Positions 38,501-48,458 of a stretch of DNA of 64,000 nucleotides are shown in pieces; within the stretch, counting starts at the first letter, position 1, and each line of letters starts with the position of its first letter. The DNA is from Gonapodya sp. JEL0774 (Eukaryota; Monoblepharomycota; Monoblepharidomycetes; Monoblepharidales; Gonapodyaceae). A program made the translations under genes and the position numbers. The DNA lies in the NCBI GenBank assembly GCA_027604505.1, contig JADIIX010000027.1, positions 1 to 64,000 on the forward strand, read 5' to 3'. Under the pieces are notes generated by a model that was not told the DNA's origin, did no database searches, and saw only the letters and a list, made by a program, of their open reading frames with translations.

Positions 38501-39524
38501 TGGAACAACATCCCACGTTTTGTCTCCCGCTTTTGTACACCATTCGGTCATTCCCTCCAAGGAGCATGGAAACTCATTAGTGGGGACCACTCGACAGCTG
38601 TCTTCTTCTTCTCCACAACTCGCTGCAAAGCTAAACATCTCGCGGGAAGATAACGCTCCATCCGAACCCCCAATTTCCGAGACCGATAATGAGAATGACA
38701 ATGACAGAACTGAACACAGAGATTTACCGTTGCAAAGTAGTCACATTGCACGGGCAAATCCCAATCCTGCATTGGTGGAGCCAAAACGGCAAGTGGATAT
38801 GAACGGATCCAAAGATCGCAAAGACCAGGAAAATCGCAAAGAACGTGAGAAAAGCTCGCAGAGTGAGCATTCAGACGGACAGTTCTCGGAAAAGAAAGAT
38901 ATGCAGCATCTTTCCCCGCATACGGTTCTGGGGGCTGAGAGGCTCCAACACCAATCAGAGCAACTATCAATCGGACTTGAGCAAACAAAAGCGGATGAGG
39001 AGCGGCATAATGCCGTCTCCGTGACTTTGTCTCCGTCGTTGTCGATTTATGATCAGCCGACTCGATCGCACAGCATCCGCGGACCGCAAACTTCTCCTAT
39101 AAGTGCCCGTCCTTCGATGGGCACTTCGCTCAGGGATACCACAGACGTCCGCTATCCGCAAAACTCACCCTCTCCATATCTCCCTCATCCAACATTCCAA
39201 CCTCCGCAAGCTTTTCCCACTCCAGTCATTTATCCAGGAGCGTATCCTGCCACCTTTTCTACTTCGTGGCGAGAGAATGGGACTTCTTTTGGTTCAAAAT
39301 TTTCACCTGCCAGTACTTTTGGCACTGTTCGGGTACCCAGCTTTTCTCCTCCACCGGTCTTCGAAAGCCCAGTAGCCTCGTTTCCGGACATATCCCACCC
39401 AGCTATGGCGAGCAGACAGTCTGGGACGACGACAAACGACCAAAGGGAGTCGAGTCAGATACTTTCGACGTCCTCGACACCGGCACGACCACTTGTAGGG
39501 CGGGAAAGGAGGTACGATCGATGA
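35521..39524 (+). CDS. cyclic-nucleotide-gated cation channel with atypical pore
   Basis: Six-helix voltage-gated-like channel with a C-linker and cyclic-nucleotide-binding domain, in the plasma or flagellar membrane. Visible in order: MAESTKLG start; helices around VWTQLILIVHINNMIVIP and VVYGGDIFLAVDLAIDFLK; S4 with spaced basic residues (WRLWALLRLTRFIPMIKLLR); S5 (LLIISITAHFSACLFWLIS); pore helix YSSLRAIFF; S6 VVYGSLFGNLASIIRYLD; C-linker HNYHVTKIRRYLQEKQFP; CNBD from about 37,490 with an intact phosphate cassette (FFGEIALLENTKRTASVRA). A Ser/Pro-rich tail of about 450 residues follows. The filter position, normally GYGD, reads YREK. Related K+ channels serve phototaxis in Blastocladiella zoospores; no guanylyl cyclase-rhodopsin is present in this window. 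Confidence 0.85.
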
Positions 39525-39620
39525 CAATTGCATCATTGTGGCAGCGATGTAGCGGCACTGTCTCCTAATTTATACAAGTTTGGATTATATGTTCAATTCC
39601 TCGTGATATAATATGTCTCC

Positions 39621-42604
39621 TCATAAATCAAATCGTAAACCTCTCACGGTGCATACCCTGTCGAATACTTTCCTTCCACCCTCTGCCATCCCTCCTTCAG
39701 CTTTTCTCCACACCTCCCCTAATCTCTTCACTTCTTCCTCATTATCTCCACACGCCCCTTCCAGCGCCCTCAAACCTGCCGTCACTTCCACGTCCAGCGC
39801 TGAAATGACATTCGCCAAGTATCCTGCATCTGTGCCCATTTGCTTTGCTGCCTGATATCCAAGAGATTTCGACTCCCTGCCATCAGGGGCAACTGCTTCC
39901 ACCGCCCTTGCAACGAAACTTATCATGCATCCCTTCGCCACAGCCGACAGCCAGGCTCTCGCAACAACAGCTGGGTCAATTTGCCCACGCGTTGCCTCCG
40001 CATCCCTTGCTGCGGCCTCTACCTCAGCCCGCTCATCGTCTTCGAGGTTTGGTAGGTCACAAGCACGATAGGCGAGTGCGGGACCTTCCGTTGGAGACTC
40101 CGCTAACGAAACAAGAAGCTGGGGTAGGCCCAGAAGGTGCTCCCCGAGGCGGGTCGCGGGGGTAGATGGAGTGAGTGAAAAGGAGAGGCCCGCATCAGGT
40201 TCCGTCGGCGACTGTCCTGCCCCAATTGGATTCCACACAGCCATCGCTCCGTGCGCTTCAATTTGCTTTTCCATGGGAGCTAGGAAAGCCGCCAAGATAG
40301 CTCCATGTGCATCCCCAAGAAGATTGGAGAGAGCCCCTCTTGCGGCCTCAAGTACAATAACGTGGATAGACACATCTTCCGACAGAACCGCGCCGAACAC
40401 TTCAGCCAGATGTCGTCCAACGGTCCCTTCGAAGGCATCTTTTACTAACCCAGAGACACGGGAAAACTCTGTCTCAACGTTTTCAACACCAGATTCAGCG
40501 TCTCGTATAAGCGCCACAAGGCCAATCGCAACGATGAATGCGTCACCACCACGCATATCATTAAATGTAGAGTTGCCCACTACTAGATGCTGTGCTTCTC
40601 CCGCGGATGCGGACAAAACAATGGCCCTGTATGCATCCTGTGCAATAGGACGGCACGATAAGACAACCTCCGAGACGAATGAAGCCGCTGCTTCCGCAAA
40701 TGTATCGATACTACGACCACGAGTAGCCTCCATACATCGTGAGGCCGTTTGGGATGCCTCGGAGAGAGCGGAGGCGATACGGGACGGAAGCAGGCGGGCA
40801 CGGGCAACTAGAGTGAGGTTTTGTGGGGACGTCGTGGCCGGTTGTAGAATGCCGGCGATACGTGCACGCAGGTGAGCTCGTTCTAGGTTATCGGAGCGGC
40901 TGCGGGCAGGAACCAAAGGTCTGAGAAGAAGTGATAACCAAGGGGAATCTGTGTCTGAATCAACGTCTAAAGGTGATCCTTGAGCGGACTCGACAGAACG
41001 GATGAAGGAATCAGAGGCGGAAAAAGCTGCGCACAGATCAGGCCACGCTGATAACGCTGTACTTTGATGCGCCAGTGATGAGGTGGTGGGACTCATGCTG
41101 TCCAATTCGGCCAATCGCCGCTTTACCCACCCCGCTATTGAGCGAGATACGCTTGCCATGGCTGTCGAAATCACGGCGTTTATCGCGACTATACGTGAAG
41201 ATCCGATCACCGGATCAGATATAAGCCCTTCGTCTTGAGCGAGGGTTGCAAGGAGGTGGAGCCCTCGCGGAACGGCATCCGGTATGTCCGATTCGATGTC
41301 CGCGCGGCAAGACGAAACCACGTCCATGGATCGGGCCACGGCATATTTGCGATCAAACCAGGCACCATGGCCTACCCGGACGGCGACTCCGCGGATTCGG
41401 TCAAGCTGAGCGCGCGGGGTGGGATCTGAAGGGCGCGATGAAGATGCGATGAGGTCGGGCAGCATCGCCGAGCAAAGGTGCGTCGCTAGGGAGTCCAGAA
41501 GCGCTCGACGGGCAGAAGATTCAAGATCGTCAGGCCTTGCGGAAGTGCGAGTTAAAGAAGTGGTTGACTGCCCCAGTTCTGCATGGGAGTCAACCAATGT
41601 TGCAAGTTCCAAAAGACGGTCAGCCGCGCGCTCCCACTCGCCGTCTGCAGCGAGGGAGCGCGCTTCCCCTGGAAGAAGGGACCATCTCTGAGAGCGACTG
41701 AGAGCGTCCAACGTGGAAGTGAGGTTGAGTCGGGCTGTGTGGAGGGTGGCAAGTTCTGCGGGTGGTTGTGACAGAGGGTGAGATTGCGACGTACCCTTAT
41801 CTCTGCAAGAGCACGATAAGATCTTTACTTCCCCGGCACGAGATCTGACTTGCAAATTGTTTCTTCTCCATTGAACTCACCATCAGCATCTGCCAACAGA
41901 AGAGACGAATTTATTTTTGCTCCGGAAACATTTGAGTCCCCGTCCAGCGCACCATCTAGCCCGAGCACAGTTATTCGAACGGAAGGTTGTGTCACTCCTG
42001 ATGTAGTGAAAGATTCTGAGCCCTGATTCGGGTTCGCCAGAACATGACTATCTTGGTCAAGTCCTTCTGCACTCATTGACACGGCGCACGTTTTCGTAGC
42101 AAGATCTCTCAGCTTGTGCAATTCCCGCGCTGCGCGGGCTGCGTCCCGAGAGATTGAATCAATTTCTAGGTTTACCCGCGGTAGGATTTTCGTTGTAAGA
42201 TCATCCTGAACTGAGTTGGCGCGCTTCAGGAGGTCAGTTGAGGCAGCAGAGAGGCGAGAGAGAATAGATGATGCCCGTTGTTCAACTGATGTCGGTTGTG
42301 GGGAATACTTAGTGTCCAAGGTTACAGAGGCAATGGACGTTCGTAAAGCTGGTAGTTGCGACGGGCTCGTGCTGAGTGGAGTTTCAAGAGACGAGGTCGA
42401 CGAAGACTTCGAGCTGCTGCTACCATCGCCTGTGTTGTGCCCTCCGTTCGTGTCCGCCTCTTGGTATTCATCATGCAAATCCCATCTCCCGGAAAGAGCT
42501 TGGTTTATCCATTCTTTCACATCGAAGCTGCGATCGCTTGAAATGCCTACTACAGAAACTGATGCCGCTGCGAACACACTTGTCGGTGACAAGCTGCCCT
42601 CCAT
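39621..42604 (-). CDS. COG7: conserved oligomeric Golgi complex subunit 7
   Basis: Subunit of lobe B of the COG tether, which directs retrograde vesicles within the Golgi. The N-terminus SDRSFDVKEWINQALSGR holds the family's FDVKEWIN signature, followed by an acidic Ser-rich insertion and a coiled coil (ILSRLSAASTDLLKRANSVQ). After one intron (about 41,815-41,870) a single large exon of about 735 codons continues with LNLTSTLDALSRSQRWSLLP and a long alpha-helical body to LRFDL at the stop. The start at 42604 (MEGSLSPTSV) is preferred; an in-frame ATG exists at 42679. The exact 3' splice site is inferred from phase. The long plus-strand frame at 40171-40875 is its shadow. Confidence 0.87.
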
Positions 42605-43471
42605 GAACGTCGTTCCAACAATCAATGAAGTGCTGACTGAATTCCTGCAGCATACATTTAATACTGTGAAGAACAGCAAACGGGATTACAGATACAAATA
42701 GAAACATATATATTTTCGTAGTTAAAAATTTGCTTTCACCATAGATCTTTGGAGAATCCGGAGCACTGAGACCTGGGCATTTTCGGATGAGAAGTCCAGT
42801 GCTTTGTGAGACGGTAAACAGTAACTCGACGCAATTGTAGTGATATGCATATTACGAAGTCATTGGTAATGAGAGGATAGTCCTAGGCGTCCGATAGTCG
42901 AGAAATAGTGTGTCCTGGTGCGCGTTTGTCAACTCACCTGTGTATGAAGTTTTCCCACGAAGGTCGAAGGAGGGGCTGTATTCAAGGGTAGGAAGGTTAG
43001 ATCACTGGATACACATGGATCTTATGTCACGACATTTGTGGTGTTTCATGTAGTCATCATGATGAGTGAGTGACTAAGTGGGACCCACTTTCACTAGGCA
43101 TCCACTGTCAGCACCGGAATCACGGTTTTGTAGGAAAGTGAGCATGAGTGAAAGTGAAAGTGAGGGTGAGGGGGAGAGTGCTTAGCAGTTCAATGACGAA
43201 TGTTGCCTGATGCCAACGTACGAGCGCAGGGTGGACTCTGGTTGCCCATGTATGTGGGCAGGAAACAAGCGAGCCTTGGGTCCCACTTAGTCTGGTTTGG
43301 CAGACGTCAATGTTGGCAGATTTGGATGGGACCGAGTGCACATTGAAACCTCCGGCAAGCCTTTCTGCGTGAGGTGGGATGGGGGTTGCCCAACCAGCCT
43401 GGGGTCCCATTACCTGCGATCATGGTTTCGCATGTGCACATTATTGTCCAGACCACCCCCCACCCCCCCGG
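42605..43471. other. divergent intergenic region COG7/MFS
   Basis: About 870 bp without a supported gene between two divergent genes. It contains a short purine-rich repeat (GAAAGT/GAGGGT units, 43,140-43,180), two loosely similar segments holding GGTTGCCC followed by GGGTCCCA (43,240-43,295 and 43,380-43,415), and a C-rich tract (43,455-43,470) just before the transporter start. No named regulatory element was identified. Confidence 0.5.
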
Positions 43472-45297
43472 ATGGGTGATTCGATCGCGACGATCGCATC
43501 GTATTCGGGTGACCCTCTATTCAAGAGTGAGAATCTCCCACGTTGTGAGGTAGTAGAACCGCTCCAGGAACGGGGAGAAACTGGGACATCTGAAGAAGTC
43601 ACAGAAACCCCGTATGGGTGGCTACTCGCGATAGCCTCTTCTATCATAGTACGTTACTTGTCATCTGTTTGTGTGTTTAGCAACATAAAATTTACCGTGT
43701 TTGGTGGAAGGGGGCTTTTGCGATTGGTTTATTCAGTGCATGGGGTATCTTTCAAAAAAACATCATTTTCGAGCGATCGGTATTCCAGGGAAGCAATAAT
43801 GCAGAGCTAGCAATCGTCGGGAGCCTTGCCATTGGTGGGTCCTAGTGCCCTCTGGTCTGATAATAGTCCCCATGCATCTACCATTGATAGGTCCCGTCAC
43901 CGCCTTTGGTGTCTTCACGGGAGTTTTGAGCGATAAGTTTGGCTCTCAGCTCATCGCAGCATCTGGTGGAATCCTGGCCTCGCTCTCCCTCGCCGTCATG
44001 TCATTTTCGACTCAAATGTGGCACCTTTACCTCGCTGCGCTGATGTATGCGCTGGGTTCTTCCATGAGTCTAACGCCAAGCTTGGCGGTAACACCTCAAT
44101 GGTTCGGAAAGTGGCGGTCAGTTCACCCCTATCGCCGCTGTTATTTGTGATTAGGAGTGCACAAAGATCCACTCTTCCCGCCCCTCGGCCTCCCCTACCC
44201 CCCCAACACCCTATTCATCGATTCTCTAGTGGCGTAGCTGTCGGTGTAAATGCCGCTGGTGTCGGTCTCGGTGGCCTTGTATTTCCTCCCCTTGTTCAGT
44301 GGCTGATTGATTTGTGGGGATGGGCTCTCGCACTACGAGTGCTGGCGATTCTCACCCTCGTTTTAATGACAGGCAGTGGAGCGCTTATAAAGCCACACCC
44401 GCGAATTGTCCAAATGGTGGAGCGCAGGAAAATGGAAAAAGAGAGTTCTGCTGGTGAGGGTCTAGTGGTGAGCAAAGAGCGCTTTCAGAACGCTAGTAGA
44501 TCGACGGAACTTTAATCCGCAATCCCTTTCGTCATCGAGACCTTGACAGGTCATACTTCATCCTTCCAGATGTCTTTGCAGCTTCTTCGCAATCCCACTT
44601 TTGCCTTCATCTTCGCATCGCCCTTTCTGTGTGGGTGGAGTTTCTTCGCCCCACAGGCGTACATACCCCAGGCACTCGCAGATGGGGGCTATTCATCTGG
44701 CGTTGGTGCGGGTATGGTGTCCGCAATAGGCGCAACCAACATGGTTGGGCGAGTCGTCCAAGGCCGAATAGGCGACGAACTGGGCACAGTCAATTCGCTC
44801 ATCATCAGCAATCTGACGACCGGACTGTCTGCGCTTGTGTTTTGGCTTGCAGCACCCACCAACATCGTTACAGTGTCACTAACGGCGGTATTTTGGGGCT
44901 TTGCCAACGGAGGGGTGATTGTTGCTTTGCCCATTTTTGCCGCAAAGTATTTTCCTCCTGAGCATGCGGGGCTTGTTACTGGAGCCTTGTTTAGCGGATT
45001 GTGAGTGTCCATCTTGATCTAGGATGTTGCGCTGTTTCTTGCCAGCCATAACTCACCACCATTACATACAGCTTCATTCCTGACATGATTGGCCCTATCG
45101 TCGCGGGGGTCTTGGCAGATGCCTGTACGACTTACCAGGACTCCATTGATCCAAATCTGACTGAGCGGGTGCGAGTGCGGACTTACTGGCCGCCTCTGAT
45201 TGCTTTCATCGGCGTGGTCTGGATTTTGGGAACAATACCAGTGGTGTTTGCCAGGCGCCACGTCCTGCATAGTTGGCAGGTATGGGTTAAAGTGTAG
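43472..45297 (+). CDS. MFS transporter, monocarboxylate-porter (MCT) type
   Basis: Twelve-helix major facilitator of the SLC16/MCT-like fungal group; the substrate could be a monocarboxylate or related organic anion but cannot be read from the sequence. The cytosolic N-terminus (MGDSIATIASYS) leads into TPYGWLLAIASSII, then after an intron AIGLFSAWGIFQKNIIFE. Typical blocks follow: GPVTAFGVFTGVLSDKFGSQ, the MYALGSSMSLTPSLAVTPQW loop, GVAVGVNAAGVGLGGLVFPP, WGWALALRVLAILTLVL, a central hydrophilic loop with KRK-rich charge, then GATNMVGRVVQGRIGDELG and GFANGGVIVALPIFAAKYFP. The last exon gives IPDMIGPIVAGVLADA and ends QVWVKV. About five introns. It is divergent from COG7. Confidence 0.88.
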
Positions 45298-45446
45298 TTC
45301 TGGCCCTGGCTCGATATTTCTGTGCATGCCGACTGCGCTTGTTACTATAAAAGCAGATAGAGTAGACTGTACAAGATATAGTAGGAATCAACTCCACTCG
45401 CAATACACTTTGGGAAGGGACACAATACTGTACTCAGTGCAAACTG

Positions 45447-45977
45447 CTATCCGCGCCCAGAGCCAGACGCACCTCCAATGCCAAATTTCCCTTTGATAGC
45501 CTCTAATTTGTCAAGTTCGTCATCCTCCGCCAAGTTTCTATCTACATCAGAGTCCACACCTCGTGTAATAGTTTCTTGTACGTCCGTTTCTGCCTCTCCT
45601 TCCACCTCCTCATCCTCGTGCATACTCTGGAACATCTTGGGCAAGTTCAACCCCACTCGATTAGCACTGGCTTGGATACGCTCGGAGTCCGTCATCCTAT
45701 CGACGGGCCAGTACGTTTCCATCATGTGCCGGTGCGCACGGGTTTGTTCGAGATATGTGGCAAGGTCAGCGAGATTACGGTGCTCAACGACGGAAGGAGG
45801 AATCGCGGTCGCTAATGGAAGCGACGTGGAGAGGGCACCACCCGAGGAACGAATAATATTGATCGTTGTGGATTTGAAGACGGTGCTTTGGTTCACGGAC
45901 GTGTACTGTTTCCTCACTTCGCGGAGGATGCGGCGGTAAAGCGAAGGAAGGGAAGGGAGTGGTGCATTTGTGGACAT
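45447..45977 (-). CDS. FMC1: ATP synthase F1 assembly factor Fmc1
   Basis: Small mitochondrial matrix protein of the LYR-like FMC1 family that helps the Atp12 chaperone assemble the F1 alpha/beta hexamer. A single exon of 176 codons starts at 45977 (MSTNAPLPSLPSLYRRILRE). LYRRILREVRKQY is the LYR-like helix; NLADLATYLEQTRAHRHMME and then TDSERIQASANRVGLNLP match the family's second and third helices. The C-terminal 50 residues are acidic and not conserved. An upstream in-frame ATG at 46190 would add 71 poorly conserved residues and was not chosen. Confidence 0.8.
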   Translation of the reverse strand: MSTNAPLPSLPSLYRRILREVRKQYTSVNQSTVFKSTTINIIRSSGGALSTSLPLATAIPPSVVEHRNLADLATYLEQTRAHRHMMETYWPVDRMTDSERIQASANRVGLNLPKMFQSMHEDEEVEGEAETDVQETITRGVDSDVDRNLAEDDELDKLEAIKGKFGIGGASGSGRG

Positions 45978-46362
45978 TTCGGAGATGATCCGGTAATGCG
46001 ATCTTAAAGCAGCGATTTGCAGGAAGTGTGCATGGGAACGGAAAAATTGGCTCCCCCCACCCCGCCTCGCACACCTGATACAGAAAGCAACCACCCTTCG
46101 CCTAAACAGTGCAAACGAATTGGATGGAAACTTATGCAACCAGGCCCTGCTACTTGGTAAGCGAGGTGGGCATCTGATAACAATTTGCATTTGTCACTTG
46201 TCAATGAGTATGATACAGTCGTACAGAAGTGAAAATAGTCCTATGAATGAAAAATTCAACCACATCACAGGTTAGTCGATTATCCGTGCAATGTTCGTTC
46301 TTCAAGCTCGTCGCATCGTGTGTATGTCCGCCCAACCCCAATATCACAGTGTTTCCGGAGGG

Positions 46363-46834
46363 TTACTTCCTACTCTGTAACTCCGGATTCTCTCCCGGAC
46401 TTGCAGTTGGTGGTGCAGATAACACCGTAGCTGCGAGGAGTCGTCGTTCTTCGTCGAGGAGGTCAGCAAGCCTACGTTCCTGTAGAGACATTTGCAGGAG
46501 TCATGAGTTGGATTAGCGTTGACGGACGGTGAGAAGGTAATGCAAGAAGGGGTGAGAGGGAGAATGGTGGAAAGCAAGGAAGCGTGAAGAGAGTACTCAC
46601 TTTCCGCGTCAATCGGATGTGCTGCTCCAGGTAGGAGCCCCCGAGTGACCCTAGTGTAACCAGTCCGAGAGCCTGTGATTAGATGAAAATGATGTTCGAG
46701 GAGAAATCAGGAGACGTAGTGAATGAGAAGGACGATGGTCAACAGGGGAAACGTAGCCAAGGTTCTACCTTGAGAAAGATGGGCATCCCCGATGCAGGAA
46801 CAGAGGACGTATTCGTCGTCCAGATGGCCTTCAT
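46363..46834 (-). CDS. small single-pass membrane protein, 84 aa, three exons
   Basis: Not recognised. Three short minus-strand exons join in phase 0: MKAIWTTNTSSVPASGMPIF-LK, ALGLVTLGSLGGSYLEQH-IRLTRK and a third starting ERRLADLLDEERRLLAA and ending NPELQSRK. Donors are GTAGAA (weak) after LK and GTGAGT after RLTRK; acceptors are AATCACAG and CTCTACAG. The Gly-rich hydrophobic stretch in exon 2 reads as one membrane helix followed by a basic end and a charged amphipathic helix, a layout common among small inner mitochondrial membrane proteins. It sits between FMC1 and the hemerythrin gene. The individual frames are too short to stand out by length alone. Confidence 0.5.
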
Positions 46835-46986
46835 TTTTACAGTACAAAGGGATAAATTGTGTTCGCGGCTTTGTCGTGATTGATCTTCACAGAAAGATTC
46901 TAGCCTGGCAATAATAATCGCTGTGTTATGTAATCACATAAAAAATACTTTGCGTGTAAAGATTCGTGACTCACTAAAGGTTGCGA

Positions 46987-48051
46987 ATGACCGGCAAAAT
47001 TTCCCAATCTCCAAGCAGAATTTATTCTCTCTTCGGATTCGCCGTTGTCGTCGCATTTGCTGCAACTCTTTTTGCCGCGTCCCGGGTTCCTCCATCAATC
47101 AACCAAAATATGACCCGTGGTCCCTACGAAGCGCTCGCCGAAAACTTGGAAATCTCTCACCTTGTACTCAAGAGGGGTGTCAAACAGCTTGAGATCGTGA
47201 GTTTCTTGGTACTTTGGGCGGGATTCTGTTCCACGAGAATAGCGATTCCCCGCTCTGCAGCTTAGAACCGAGTCATTCTCTTCATTCTGTCTCCTCAGCC
47301 TGAACTTTTTTGCTTTCGTATCTGCATTTCTTACTTCCCTTATTCCATGCTACCTCTCCGCTATCGCCACTTTCTGGTGGACTGCAGTTCGGTCCCAAAG
47401 TAACGCCTGCTGAACTCCCATCCTTTCTGGGCTACGCCCTCGCCTTCCTCGCCAATCTTGGCTCCCACCATGATCAAGAGGAAGCAGTCGTATTCCCCGC
47501 TTTGTCCCCCAAGGTCCCTGCAATCGCACAACGACACGCAGAGCACGTTGTGCTCCACGCTCACATGGACGCATTCAAGTCCTGGCTCGAAAACTGCAGA
47601 GACGGCAAGGAGACTTGGGATGCGGTGAAGTTCGCAGAGCTCCTCAAACCCGTCAAAGATACTGTTATTCCTCACGTCACCGCGGAGGAATCTGACGTGG
47701 TTCCTGGATCGCTCAAAGCTGCAGGGATTTCAGAGGAAGAAATTACCACTCTGGTCCAAAATATGGCTCAATCTGGAAAAGCGACACCTGATAAGTCAAT
47801 GTCAGTAACACGAAAGTTTCCTTGATCCAATAGCTCAATTCTCACACACCTTGCACTATTTCGTGGCATATCTCTCCTGCCCACCATAAATCGACTCCAG
47901 CATTCTAGCTTTTCTTTTCGTTCACACTACACCGGAAGAACGCTCTCGATTCTTCGGAAAAGCGCCTTACATAGTTCGTGAATATGTGTTCTGGACCTAC
48001 ACGCTCTGGAACTACCAGTACTGGTCCTATGCTTCGACTGCGTCATTGTGA
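46987..48051 (+). CDS. membrane-anchored hemerythrin HHE-domain protein
   Basis: Hemerythrin-like domains bind a di-iron centre through His and Glu and are linked to oxygen or iron sensing. The N-terminus (MTGKISQSPSRIYSLFGF) enters a hydrophobic segment VVVAFAATLFA, a likely signal anchor. The four-helix domain follows with metal ligands HHDQEE, QRHAEHVVLHAHMD and IPHVTAEESDVVP; an early helix offers ISHLVLKRG. The C-terminal exon (IILAFLFVHTTPEERSRFFG) joins when the acceptor is CTCCAG at about 47,900, and the protein ends YWSYASTASL, rich in aromatic residues. Two introns are inferred. Length is about 250 aa. Confidence 0.78.
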
Positions 48052-48458
48052 ATTTTGGTGATAGGAGCCAACTCAGGTACATGTCACGGTTTGGTGGTGA
48101 GAAAGGAGCGTCGAGAGAAGTTGGTGATTTGGGTCACACATGGATTGTTACTTTAATCGCTGTTCTGTGTACTCCATGTAAATCGTGCTGCGCGAATACA
48201 AATGACGAGAACACTATATTCAATCTCCAAATCGTGTGTCAATGTGCGTAGTGGCATTCTATCATTGCATTTACAGTTTCGCCTCCACCACAGCTTTCCA
48301 GGTGGGCCTTGCGATTCGTGCGAGAGACAATGGCACAGGAGTGCCCGTTAAGGTTGATGAAGAACTTCTCGAAAACAGTACTATTACTTACCAGAACATT
48401 TTACTGGCTTCAGATACATCCAGACTAATGACTTTTTGCACATTTTCAAGAGAAACCT
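48052..48458. other. intergenic, no gene recognised
   Basis: About 400 bp between the convergent ends of the hemerythrin gene and NMA111. Only short frames without motifs; probably holds the two 3' untranslated regions. Confidence 0.45.

Noticed and set aside
40171-40875. 234-codon plus-strand frame, Arg/Ala/Ser-rich
   Set aside because: Antisense shadow of the long COG7 exon.
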